Shown here: one piece after another, positions 1 to 7,274 of the stretch
Numbering within the stretch: position 1 is the stretch's first letter
How the letters are laid out: each line of letters starts with the position of its first letter
Assembly (NCBI GenBank): GCA_964580585.1
Contig: CAZOKZ010000095.1
Span: 1-13,165 of the forward strand
From: CAZOKZ01 sp964580585
GTDB lineage: Bacteria; Sumerlaeota; Sumerlaeia; SLMS01; JAHLLQ01
Length of the DNA: 13,165 nt
Direction: 5' to 3'
Program-made: the position numbers and the translations under genes
The notes under the pieces: generated by a model
What the model was told of the DNA's origin: nothing
The model's input: the letters and a program-made list of their open reading frames with translations, nothing else
Databases searched by the model: none

Positions 1-1155
1 GTTCCACCTAAAACTCGTTCGGAAAGGACGGCTGCTTTGCATTCATGGATACAGGCCAGTCGCACGCAATTCATCGGAAATACTGCCGCCGTGTCCGGCG
101 CCTTGAAGGCGACGTCGCTTCTGGCACGCAATTGCACTTTCAATGGCAATTTTGCGTTCGAAAACGGCGGCGCGATTCAAATCGAAGCGGGTTCAGGGAT
201 TTTCGATATCGGCAATACTGTTTTCATGGGTAATACAGCGACGAATCCCGGCGGAGCAATCGTCGACAAGAATGGGTTTTCGTTGATACTGATGAACTGC
301 ACCTTTGCCGGAAATCAAACATTCGACGATGCGGGTTCGTCTATTTTCCTGAACAATAATCTAGGTCAGGTGAATCTCGCCAACAGCCTGTTTGTCGGGA
401 ATTCACCCGCCAGCAATACGCTGTACACCGTTGCCACAAATCCCGATTCGTTCAATCTCATCCAATGCGAAGTCGAATCGGGTACAACCTCGCTTATCAA
501 TGCTTTGGGTGCCGACGGTATTTCCGGCACCTTGGACGATGACCCATCCTTGGCGCTGGGATCTTCGGCGATTGATGCCGGGAATCCAGAATATGTATCT
601 ACCGACGAATTCGATTACAACAACGACGGCAATACAATTGATCCAATCGAAATCGATTGGGCAGGCAACAACCGTCTTGTCGATACGGGCTTGGTTCCCG
701 ATCAGTGCCTGGATATCGAAGATCCCTTGATCGATATTGGTGCCGTGGAATTCATTCCCATGCCGCTGACGTTGACGATTTTGCCAGCTAACTATGTTGG
801 CAAATCGCGCCACCGAGTCTGGACATTTTACTTCAACCAGGACGTGAGCAAATCCTTCGACGAATCGAGCATCTCTCGCATCGGCACACTGGCGGGCAAT
901 GCGCAACTAGCCTTTTGGCGCGAAGGCTCCACCGTGACTGTGGCAGGATTTCCACTCGATCCCAATGTCAGCGGCACACTCGGTATTTTGTTCGATGGCC
1001 GTGTCGAAGGCGCCGAGGGCGGTATTTACGAAACACAGACGGCGACCGAACTTGAAATGATAAACAGCAATCCCAATGCCGACGTAAATGGTGATGACAT
1101 GGTGGACTCAGCAGACATCATCACCCTAAAAAATGTCATTCTTGGTCTGCCATGA
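1..1155 (+). CDS. Exported beta-helix / choice-of-anchor-Q-like protein with C-terminal dockerin-like repeat (5' partial)
   Basis: The frame is open from base 1 with no stop, so the gene very likely starts upstream; the first in-window start-like codon (TTG at 37) is probably internal. The first ~110 residues carry the repeating pattern GGAI...N(C/T)xFxGN (for example FIGNTA, NCTFNGN, VFMGNTA, NCTFAGN, NSLFVGN) typical of right-handed parallel beta-helix/polymorphic outer-membrane-type passengers. The segment with SSAIDAGNPEY ... IDIGAVEF matches the end of choice-of-anchor Q domains (SPAIDAG ... DIGAxEF). A beta-rich domain follows (about 760-1060). The last residues, DVNGDDMVDSADIITLKNVI at 1081-1140, form one Ca-binding dockerin-type repeat; a true type I dockerin has two. 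The protein is probably secreted and surface-associated, but ligand and anchoring are unknown. A strong terminator follows directly, so this gene ends its transcription unit. Confidence 0.85.
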   Translation, partial: VPPKTRSERTAALHSWIQASRTQFIGNTAAVSGALKATSLLARNCTFNGNFAFENGGAIQIEAGSGIFDIGNTVFMGNTATNPGGAIVDKNGFSLILMNCTFAGNQTFDDAGSSIFLNNNLGQVNLANSLFVGNSPASNTLYTVATNPDSFNLIQCEVESGTTSLINALGADGISGTLDDDPSLALGSSAIDAGNPEYVSTDEFDYNNDGNTIDPIEIDWAGNNRLVDTGLVPDQCLDIEDPLIDIGAVEFIPMPLTLTILPANYVGKSRHRVWTFYFNQDVSKSFDESSISRIGTLAGNAQLAFWREGSTVTVAGFPLDPNVSGTLGILFDGRVEGAEGGIYETQTATELEMINSNPNADVNGDDMVDSADIITLKNVILGLP

Positions 1156-1185
1156 AGAATGAAAAACCATCCGATGCTAGACGAT

Positions 1186-1245
1186 AACGACTCGGGTAGA
1201 TTCCAGGATGTCCTGGAGTAAGTTAACCCGAGTCGTTTTTCTTTT
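1186..1245 (+). terminator. Strong intrinsic terminator with nested hairpin
   Basis: A perfect 12-bp inverted repeat (AACGACTCGGGT at 1186-1197 against ACCCGAGTCGTT at 1226-1237) is followed by a T-rich tract (TTTTTCTTTT) reading on the + strand. Inside its loop lies a second perfect 7-bp hairpin (TCCAGGA at 1202-1208, TCCTGGA at 1211-1217, 2-nt loop). It sits 30 nt after the stop of the upstream gene and before the ribosome-binding site of the glycosidase, so the two genes are separate transcription units and the glycosidase promoter must lie within or after it. Confidence 0.88.
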
Positions 1246-1307
1246 AGACTTTTCCTTGCCATCGTCTCGTCAACCGGGAAATCCAAAGGCACACAGGAGG
1301 ACGAACG

Positions 1308-2918
1308 ATGCCCTGGATGAAACGCGTGGCCAGAACGCTTGGCCCACTCTTGGTGATTGCCATGACCTTTACCCCTCAAACGACCACCGCCGAGCAGCCC
1401 GATTACTCCAACGATTTCGACAAAGCCAATGCCGAGACGTTCGCTCGTCGCGAAGCCGATTGGCGCATCGGCGCGGTGGTTTATCAAGTGATCGTGGATC
1501 GATTCGCGCCATCGGAAAACCTCGACGCCAAACGCGACCTGTATGCTCCGCCTCGCCAATTACGCGACTGGAGCGAAACGCCCACAGCGGGCCATTACGT
1601 CGAGGAAGCCGAAGTCTGGAGCCACGAGATCGATTTCTGGGGCGGCGATTTGCAAAGCTTGATCGGTAAACTCGACTACCTCGACGACCTCGGCGTGGAC
1701 GTGTTGTACCTGAACCCGATTCACATGGCGTACACGAACCACAAATATGATGCGCAGAACTATTTTGAAGTCTCGCCCGAGTACGGCACGCGCAAGGACG
1801 TGATCGCCCTAGCCGACGGCCTGCACGAGCGCGGGATGAAACTCGTCCTCGACGGCGTGTTCAACCACATGGGACGCACGTCGCCGTGGTTCCAGGAAGC
1901 GCTTGCCGATCCAAGCAGCCCCTGGCGTGATTGGTACTACATCGACCCGAAATATCAGTACGGTTATCGCGCGTGGGCCGACGTGGAAAACCTGCCCGAG
2001 GTGCGTATCGAAAACCCGAACGTGCGCGCGCGCCTTTGGGGCGACAAGGACTCGGTCATCCAGGGCTATTTGAACGATGGTGTCGATGGTTGGCGGCTCG
2101 ATGTGGCGTACGATCTCGGGTTCAATTATTTGCACGATCTGACCGAAGCGGCACACACGGCCAAACCGGGGTCTCTCGTCATTGGCGAGGTTTGGAACTA
2201 CCCCGAAGAATGGCTGCCGTCCGTCGATGGACTGATGAACATGACCGGGCGCGAGGTGATCCTGCGCGTGACACGCGGCGAAGTTCCCGGCCCGCAAGCG
2301 GGACGCATCCTGGAACAAATGGTCGAGGACTGCGGCCTGGAATCGCTGATGAAATCGTGGCTGATGCTCGACAACCACGACACGTCGCGCATGGCGACGT
2401 CGTTGCCCGAAACGTGGCAGCAACACCTCGCCCAAGTGCTGCAATTCACGCTGCCCGGCTCGCCGTGTGTTTATTACGGCACAGAAGTCGGTCTCGAAGG
2501 CAAATCCGATCCCGAGCAACGCGGCCCCATGCGCTGGGATCGCGTCGAATCGGGTGATCTGCACCTGGAATGGCTGAAGAAACTCGTCGCCATTCGCCAG
2601 GAAAGCCGCGCGTTGCGCGTCGGCGATTTCCGTCTGATCGAAACCACGGATTTGCTGGCGTTCACACGCCGCACCGACCGCGTGCGCGATACCGTCGTCA
2701 TCGTCGCCAACCCCACCGACCGCGAAGTGACCGAATTGCTGGTGCTGCGGAATTCCAAGCTGATGAGCTACACGCCGATGGTTGATGCGTTGACGGGGAC
2801 GGAACATCAAACGCGCTCGGGGACGCTGTACCTGACCGTCGCGCCGCACACCGCGATGATTCTTCGTCCGCAAATTCCCGACACCATTGAATACTCGCGC
2901 TTCAAACGCATCCAGTAG
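1308..2918 (+). CDS. Secreted GH13 alpha-amylase family glycosidase (cyclomaltodextrinase/neopullulanase-like)
   Basis: The 536-aa enzyme is predicted to hydrolyse alpha-1,4 (possibly alpha-1,6) bonds in malto-oligosaccharides outside the cytoplasm. The start is fixed by AGGAGG at 1295-1300, 7 nt before the ATG. Residues 1-28 form a signal peptide (MPWMKRVART, hydrophobic LGPLLVIAMTF, cleavage probably near TTTA/EQ). The GH13 (beta/alpha)8 motifs are complete: DFWGGDL (109-115), LNPI (135-138), region I DGVFNH (182-187), region II GWRLDVA with nucleophile D265, region III GEVW with acid/base E294, region IV DNHD with D358, then GSPCVYYGTEVG (384-395) and DPEQRGPMRWD. These motifs most resemble cyclomaltodextrinase/neopullulanase/maltogenic amylase enzymes. 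Unlike those, it has little room for an N-terminal CBM34-type dimerisation domain and is exported. A short beta-sheet C-domain follows (about 440-522). It stands alone, with a terminator upstream and a long gap downstream. Family and catalytic competence are secure; exact substrate is not. Confidence 0.93.
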   Translation: MPWMKRVARTLGPLLVIAMTFTPQTTTAEQPDYSNDFDKANAETFARREADWRIGAVVYQVIVDRFAPSENLDAKRDLYAPPRQLRDWSETPTAGHYVEEAEVWSHEIDFWGGDLQSLIGKLDYLDDLGVDVLYLNPIHMAYTNHKYDAQNYFEVSPEYGTRKDVIALADGLHERGMKLVLDGVFNHMGRTSPWFQEALADPSSPWRDWYYIDPKYQYGYRAWADVENLPEVRIENPNVRARLWGDKDSVIQGYLNDGVDGWRLDVAYDLGFNYLHDLTEAAHTAKPGSLVIGEVWNYPEEWLPSVDGLMNMTGREVILRVTRGEVPGPQAGRILEQMVEDCGLESLMKSWLMLDNHDTSRMATSLPETWQQHLAQVLQFTLPGSPCVYYGTEVGLEGKSDPEQRGPMRWDRVESGDLHLEWLKKLVAIRQESRALRVGDFRLIETTDLLAFTRRTDRVRDTVVIVANPTDREVTELLVLRNSKLMSYTPMVDALTGTEHQTRSGTLYLTVAPHTAMILRPQIPDTIEYSRFKRIQ

Positions 2919-3031
2919 AAGATTTCATCGGGTGCATACCGGATCATAGCCAGCCGTTCCGAAGGTCCCGGTTCTGCACCCCTCGAAGTCCTCTCCCAGC
3001 CGCCCCCGTCGCGCGGATACTTTTCCCTGAA

Positions 3032-3060
3032 CCGGGCAAAAGTCGCCCGGCGTCGGTTTT
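3032..3060 (+). terminator. Possible weak terminator after glycosidase gene
   Basis: CCGGGC (3032-3037) and GCCCGG (3045-3050) form a perfect 6-bp stem with a 7-nt loop. The T run is short (TTTT at 3057-3060) and separated from the stem by 6 nt, so the call is tentative. Confidence 0.3.
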
Positions 3061-3121
3061 CCACCGGCCTTTATCCGTACCTTAACCGTCCTTTACCCGG
3101 CCTAGTGGCGTCTCATTAGGC

Positions 3122-3151
3122 TTGTTGCCTTTTTCGTAACTCGTTCATAAT
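3122..3151 (+). promoter_or_regulatory. Possible sigma-70-like promoter for the FG-GAP gene
   Basis: TTGTTG (3122-3127) and CATAAT (3146-3151) are spaced 18 nt apart; the -10 matches 5/6 of TATAAT and the -35 matches only weakly. If used, it would give a ~285-nt 5' leader. Sequence match only. Confidence 0.25.
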
Positions 3152-3427
3152 CAGATATCTGCGTGATCCCTATTTTGTCTTCAACACCAACCGTCCTTTC
3201 ACACTTTCACCCAATCGCCCTGCGAAGTTCGTCCATTTTGTCCAATCGCGTCCCGCTTTGAAGCGAAATTTTCTAAATCCACCGCATCCCCCAAGCAACA
3301 AACCTCGCTTTACTATGCGCCCTTGCGTTCAACTCACTCCGCACACCCGCGCGGTTGCCATTGACGGTTTTCGTTTCCTGCGCCAAACTGTGACGCAGAG
3401 AGAGGAAAGGCCGTTCGCCGCCGCCCC

Positions 3428-3434
3428 GGGGAGG
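3428..3434 (+). promoter_or_regulatory. Ribosome-binding site that decides the start at 3444
   Basis: GGGGAGG lies 9 nt before the ATG at 3444. The longer open frame upstream has no comparable site, and a start at 3444 places the twin-basic n-region and hydrophobic signal peptide at the protein N-terminus. Confidence 0.75.
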
Positions 3435-3443
3435 AAACCCATC

Positions 3444-6400
3444 ATGCCCACCGCCACACGTCCGCACCGAAATCGCCATCTCAAAAATCGTCCCCCGTGG
3501 GAACGCCGCTCTCCCGAGTGGCGGAAACGAAACCTCGCGCGCGCCTGCCGAACAGTTACCGCCGCGGGGCTGCTGGCCGCCGGGCTGCTGACGACCCCGG
3601 CGCAGGCGCAACTGCCACATCCGTTCGATGTCTCAAAAATTGATGGATTGAACGGTTTCAGATTAGTAAATCAGAATTTGCGAGTACTTTCTGGGGTGGG
3701 TGATATTGACGGCGATGGGTTTGATGATATGCTGATGGGTGAATACCTATTTGGTTTGCAATGCCCCTTCATCAGTTGCACATCACGTGGTGTAGTGTAT
3801 TGGGTTCGAGGTAAATCCGAACGAAATAACATTCAATTGGATATGTCCCATCTTTCGCTACCCGATGGCGTGGCGCATGCAGGTGCATTCGATAACGCAC
3901 AAGCCGGGAAAGTAGTGGCTGGTATTGGCGATTTTAATGGCGACATGCTCAATGATATTTTGTTTACTGCACGCTCACAATTTTCAGGGAGCAATTTCAA
4001 TGGCTATGTTGTATTCGGCCAGGTGGGTGGTTTTCCCGATGGCTTTAGTGTTGATCTAGCAGATGGAACAAATGGCTTTCGCATTGAGGGTACTAATATT
4101 AAATCCGCGTCGTCTGCTGGTGACGTGAACGGTGATGGATTTGATGATATCATCGTGGGAAATGATGATGCTTACAATGACTATGGAGCAGCGTGGGTGA
4201 TTTTTGGACGGAATCAAGCCGATATTCCGGAAATATTGGATGTGCGTGAGATTAATGGAGAACATGGATTTATTATTCATGGAGAACAACAGGGATCGGA
4301 TACAGCCCGTTCAGTTGGAAGCGCAGGTGATATTAATGGTGATGGATACCTTGATGTTTTTTTAACCGCGAGCAAATTTGATTTTCAAGGAAATATTGAT
4401 TCAGGAGCGTCATATGTAATTTTTGGAAAATCCACGATTGGCGACATTGATCTTGCTGATCTGTCAATATTAAATAATGGGATTCGCATTAATACATTAA
4501 GTGGCTCGAATTTTTTTGATGGTGGATCTACTATTGGCGATTTTAATGGTGATGGGTTTTCGGATATAGGCCTTTCCGAATCGCTAGCGACAATCAATGG
4601 TAGAGAGCGTGTAGGGAGGGGCATAATACTCTTTGGATATAACTTTAATACTCATCCTCTCGTTTTAGAATATTTAGACGATACTTCATATTTGATAACT
4701 GAAGGAATTAATGCGAACGACGGTGCGGGATCAATTCACGGAATGGGCGATTTTAATGGTGATGGAAATAATGATATAATAAATCAGCCCTCTTTGTTCT
4801 TTTCGAATAATAACATATCGTACCTCCTTTTTGGAACTGAGAACCTTTATGGAGTAATGGGATTAGATCAGATTGATGGCACAAATGGAGGCTTGATCAC
4901 AGGACTCAATGTTAACGCTCCAGTAAATTGCCACATAGGGGATTTTAATGGAGATGGTTTTGCTGACTTTATTCAGCATGGATATAATTCCCTTACATCA
5001 CATATCATCTTCGGCTCCGGCACATCCCAGCAAGCCACGTACAAATCCTTTGCTCGTTCTGATGATGCGCCGATTTCTGGGATTGGTCACGCCAATAAAG
5101 GCGCCCAATCCGCGCCTTCTTCACGGCTTTGGGTGGATTTTACGGACGGCAGCGGGTTTGGAAAAGACAACGCCAGTTTGCAAGTTGTGACGCGCACGCT
5201 ACCTGGCCACGACCTTTCCAACATTAATCACACAGCCAATGTTTATTGGTTTCTCGAAACCGACCGCGAAAACTATATCCGCGAAAGCCAGAAAGGGATC
5301 GTCGCTGGATACGTTGAAATCATGGTGAAATACCTCGACGGTGAAGTGTGGCACCTGGACGAAAACTCGCTCGCACTGTATTCGGCTCCGTCCCCCGCTG
5401 GGCCGTGGACGCTGATGGACAATCAAGTGCTCAACACGGCGCAAAATCGCATTAAAGCGCGTACAACCTCGTTGCTACCGCTCTATTTCGCCATCACCGG
5501 AAATCCCGTCGAGCAAGCCGCGATTCCAACTCCGTCCCTTTTGACGCTGACGCCTTACACGGACGCCTGGCTCGCGCCGCTCGGACCTGCCGAGCGCTTT
5601 TTCCCCCCTGCGCAAATTGGCTTCACCGGCTTTCGTCATCAATTCACTGGTTGGCAAACATTGAACGGCGATTTCAACGGGGACGGAGTCGCCGATCTGG
5701 CGACTATCACACCGTGGCAACAATGGTGGACAGCGTTAGGCCGCACGTACTTGGGCTTCGATCCACCTGAAAAAAAAGGCGTATCGTGGCGTAGCGATCC
5801 GCAAAACGGTTATCTGGTTTTAGCGGGCGACTTCAATGGGGACGGAGTCGATACATTGCTTCAACTCAGTCCCACCGGCGTGCTTTCGTCCGCACAACCG
5901 CCGCAACTTGGACAAAATCCCGACGGTCCCCAATTTCTCGCGGTGACAAGTTTACGCCACAACCCGGTTGGCGGGCTTCACGTATTCGTCGCCGATGTGA
6001 ACGGGGACGGAGCCGACGATCTTGTGCAAATCGACAACATAGCGAGCGAAATTAAATATCTTTCTTTGAGAACATGGAAGTATCAAGGCCAGGGAAGCGG
6101 TGAAAAGTTGCAAGATCAAGGCGCGCAAGGCGAGAACGACCAAAGCGTAGCAGCGCTACGTTGCGGGAGTTCGAGTCCGATGCGCAACACAGAGATTGCG
6201 ACTTTGGACGCTTCCCATTGGGGATCGCCAGGATTCGAGCACGATCCTGCTAATGGCAAAGGCATTCACTTTGGAGATTTTAACGGGGACGGAGAACTCG
6301 ACGTGTGCGAAATCGCGTTTCCGCAGGTCCGCGTCGCGCTTGGGGACGGAGCAACACTTGCCGCCCCGACCGTGTGGAATTCCAGCCTGTACTTTCAAGA

Positions 6401-6608
6401 CAATCCTAACGAAGGCGACGGCTGGTATGTTTTCGCCACCGACATCGACCGCGACGGAACCGACGACCTGATCCAACTCACCGATACCGGCGAAGTTTGG
6501 ACTGCGCGTTCCAACGGTACGGATGGCTTTCTCGCCCCCACCCGCAACGCGCAACTTGGCTTTCACCATAAGCCCGATGGCCCTTGGCAGGTTTTCGTGG
6601 TGGAGTAA
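3444..6608 (+). CDS. Giant exported FG-GAP/VCBS repeat protein
   Basis: The protein is 1054 aa from the ATG at 3444. It has a long Arg-rich n-region, a hydrophobic stretch (TVTAAGLLAAGLL) and a probable AQA/Q cleavage after residue 55. Residues 57-525 hold exactly seven integrin-alpha-type FG-GAP repeats with Ca-binding loops (DIDGDGFDD 87, DFNGDMLND 163, DVNGDGFDD 227, DINGDGYLD 296, DFNGDGFSD 366, DFNGDGNND 436, DFNGDGFAD 500), consistent with a seven-bladed propeller. A beta-sandwich-like linker domain follows (about 555-690). Five VCBS-like repeats (loops at 743, 796, 851, 945, 1000) end the protein. Their spacing is 53-55 aa except for 94 aa between the third and fourth, where ~40 extra residues sit. 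The seven-repeat part is AT-rich and the rest GC-rich. The C-terminal block is homologous to that of the convergent gene 10 nt downstream. Likely a cell-surface or matrix binding protein; ligand unknown. Confidence 0.9.
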   Translation: MPTATRPHRNRHLKNRPPWERRSPEWRKRNLARACRTVTAAGLLAAGLLTTPAQAQLPHPFDVSKIDGLNGFRLVNQNLRVLSGVGDIDGDGFDDMLMGEYLFGLQCPFISCTSRGVVYWVRGKSERNNIQLDMSHLSLPDGVAHAGAFDNAQAGKVVAGIGDFNGDMLNDILFTARSQFSGSNFNGYVVFGQVGGFPDGFSVDLADGTNGFRIEGTNIKSASSAGDVNGDGFDDIIVGNDDAYNDYGAAWVIFGRNQADIPEILDVREINGEHGFIIHGEQQGSDTARSVGSAGDINGDGYLDVFLTASKFDFQGNIDSGASYVIFGKSTIGDIDLADLSILNNGIRINTLSGSNFFDGGSTIGDFNGDGFSDIGLSESLATINGRERVGRGIILFGYNFNTHPLVLEYLDDTSYLITEGINANDGAGSIHGMGDFNGDGNNDIINQPSLFFSNNNISYLLFGTENLYGVMGLDQIDGTNGGLITGLNVNAPVNCHIGDFNGDGFADFIQHGYNSLTSHIIFGSGTSQQATYKSFARSDDAPISGIGHANKGAQSAPSSRLWVDFTDGSGFGKDNASLQVVTRTLPGHDLSNINHTANVYWFLETDRENYIRESQKGIVAGYVEIMVKYLDGEVWHLDENSLALYSAPSPAGPWTLMDNQVLNTAQNRIKARTTSLLPLYFAITGNPVEQAAIPTPSLLTLTPYTDAWLAPLGPAERFFPPAQIGFTGFRHQFTGWQTLNGDFNGDGVADLATITPWQQWWTALGRTYLGFDPPEKKGVSWRSDPQNGYLVLAGDFNGDGVDTLLQLSPTGVLSSAQPPQLGQNPDGPQFLAVTSLRHNPVGGLHVFVADVNGDGADDLVQIDNIASEIKYLSLRTWKYQGQGSGEKLQDQGAQGENDQSVAALRCGSSSPMRNTEIATLDASHWGSPGFEHDPANGKGIHFGDFNGDGELDVCEIAFPQVRVALGDGATLAAPTVWNSSLYFQDNPNEGDGWYVFATDIDRDGTDDLIQLTDTGEVWTARSNGTDGFLAPTRNAQLGFHHKPDGPWQVFVVE

Positions 6609-7274
6609 ATATTGTACGCTATTCAAGCCGTCCGACGAATGCTTTCCATGGGCCTTCGGGTGAGCTTCGGAATCCGGTCGCGCCAAGTTTGACGGGCTCG
6701 GCGAACGACGATTTGTCCGACGAAGCGAACCACACTTCGCCGTATTCGGTCAACTGCACCAAGTCATCGACTCCGTCCCCATTCATGTCGCCCGCGAAAA
6801 TATCCCATCCATTGTTCAAACGCGGCGCGAATTTGAAACCGAGATAGGCCCATCGCGTCGGCGCATCGAACCCGCTGCCGTTCGAGAGCGCCACCCACGC
6901 GTCGCCTTCGGGTTTCAAGTTCAACAGATCGTCTTTTCCATCGTCGTTGAAGTCGCCGATGACGATGCCAAAGCCAGGATTATCTCCGTCCCCGCGATCG
7001 TATTGAAAATCGATGTCGCCCCAATCGGCGGGGGGATCGATGCCTTTACCATTTGCGGCATGAATTAAAACACGACCATCGGGATGCGCCTCGATCATGT
7101 CGTCGCCGCCATTTCCGGTCACGTCGCCCGATCCCATCCAGAAACCGTTGTTGGGTCTGAACGATGCGCCCGCGTAGGACGCGAGGGACGGAGAAGGAAT
7201 CGCCGCGCCGGTGTTGAGCCCAATCCAGATGTCGCCAAATTCGGTGACTTGCGCAAGATCGATAACTCCGTCCC
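5386..7274. repeat. Cluster of 11 copies of 9-mer GGGACGGAG on both strands
   Basis: GGGACGGAG or its complement begins at 5386(-), 5530(-), 5680(+), 5839(+), 6004(+), 6286(+), 6343(+), 6771(-), 6984(-), 7185(+) and 7266(-). Eight copies encode the G-D-G of Ca-binding loops in sense orientation, but those at 5386, 5530 and 7185 are antisense to their gene and encode Pro-Ser. I saw no further exact copy elsewhere by eye, only a one-mismatch relative at 2796. Confidence 0.6.
6070..6190 (+). repeat. Hairpin-bearing in-frame insertion inside FG-GAP gene
   Basis: The spacing between Ca-loop motifs at residues 851 and 945 is 94 aa, against 53-57 aa in all other C-terminal repeats of this gene and its convergent homologue. 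About 120 nt therefore look inserted. The insert encodes a hydrophilic, Gln/Gly/Ser-rich peptide (KYQGQGSGEKLQDQGAQGEN and beyond) unlike the repeats. Its 3' half contains two adjacent hairpins: CGTAGC 6146-6151 with GCTACG 6155-6160, and GTTGCG 6160-6165 with CGCAAC 6183-6188. Whether it is a dispersed palindromic element is an inference. Confidence 0.5.

Larger units (their letters stand above)
2919..3443. other. Non-coding gap between glycosidase and FG-GAP protein
   Basis: This 525-nt stretch has no convincing gene. The open frame continuing upstream of 3444 to a TTG at 3258 lacks a good ribosome-binding site, and its translation (Pro/Arg-rich) precedes rather than contains the signal peptide. 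The region holds a possible weak terminator near 3032-3060, a possible promoter near 3122-3151, and a GC-rich leader with an imperfect hairpin (TTTCCTGCG near 3374 against CGCAG...AGGAAA ending near 3408). I see no recognisable riboswitch. Confidence 0.6.

Noticed and set aside
1809..2873. Long minus-strand open frame (354 codons) opposite the glycosidase gene
   Set aside because: It is the antisense shadow of a clear GH13 gene; its His/Arg/Val-rich translation has no domain-like pattern, and GC-rich coding sequence commonly opens this frame.
3370..3440. Possible cyclic-di-GMP (GEMM-I) riboswitch from GCCAAAC ... GACGCAGAG ... GGCC
   Set aside because: Only 3 nt separate the first two motifs, so the P2 hairpin cannot form; the resemblance is superficial.
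3258..3443. Upstream extension of the FG-GAP protein to a TTG at 3258
   Set aside because: No ribosome-binding site, and it would bury the signal peptide about 95 residues into the protein; GGGGAGG before the ATG at 3444 fits better.
6160..6188. T-arm-like sequence (GTTCGAGTCC) suggesting a tRNA fragment
   Set aside because: The stem pairs poorly, and no anticodon arm, D arm or acceptor stem is present; it lies inside an open reading frame.
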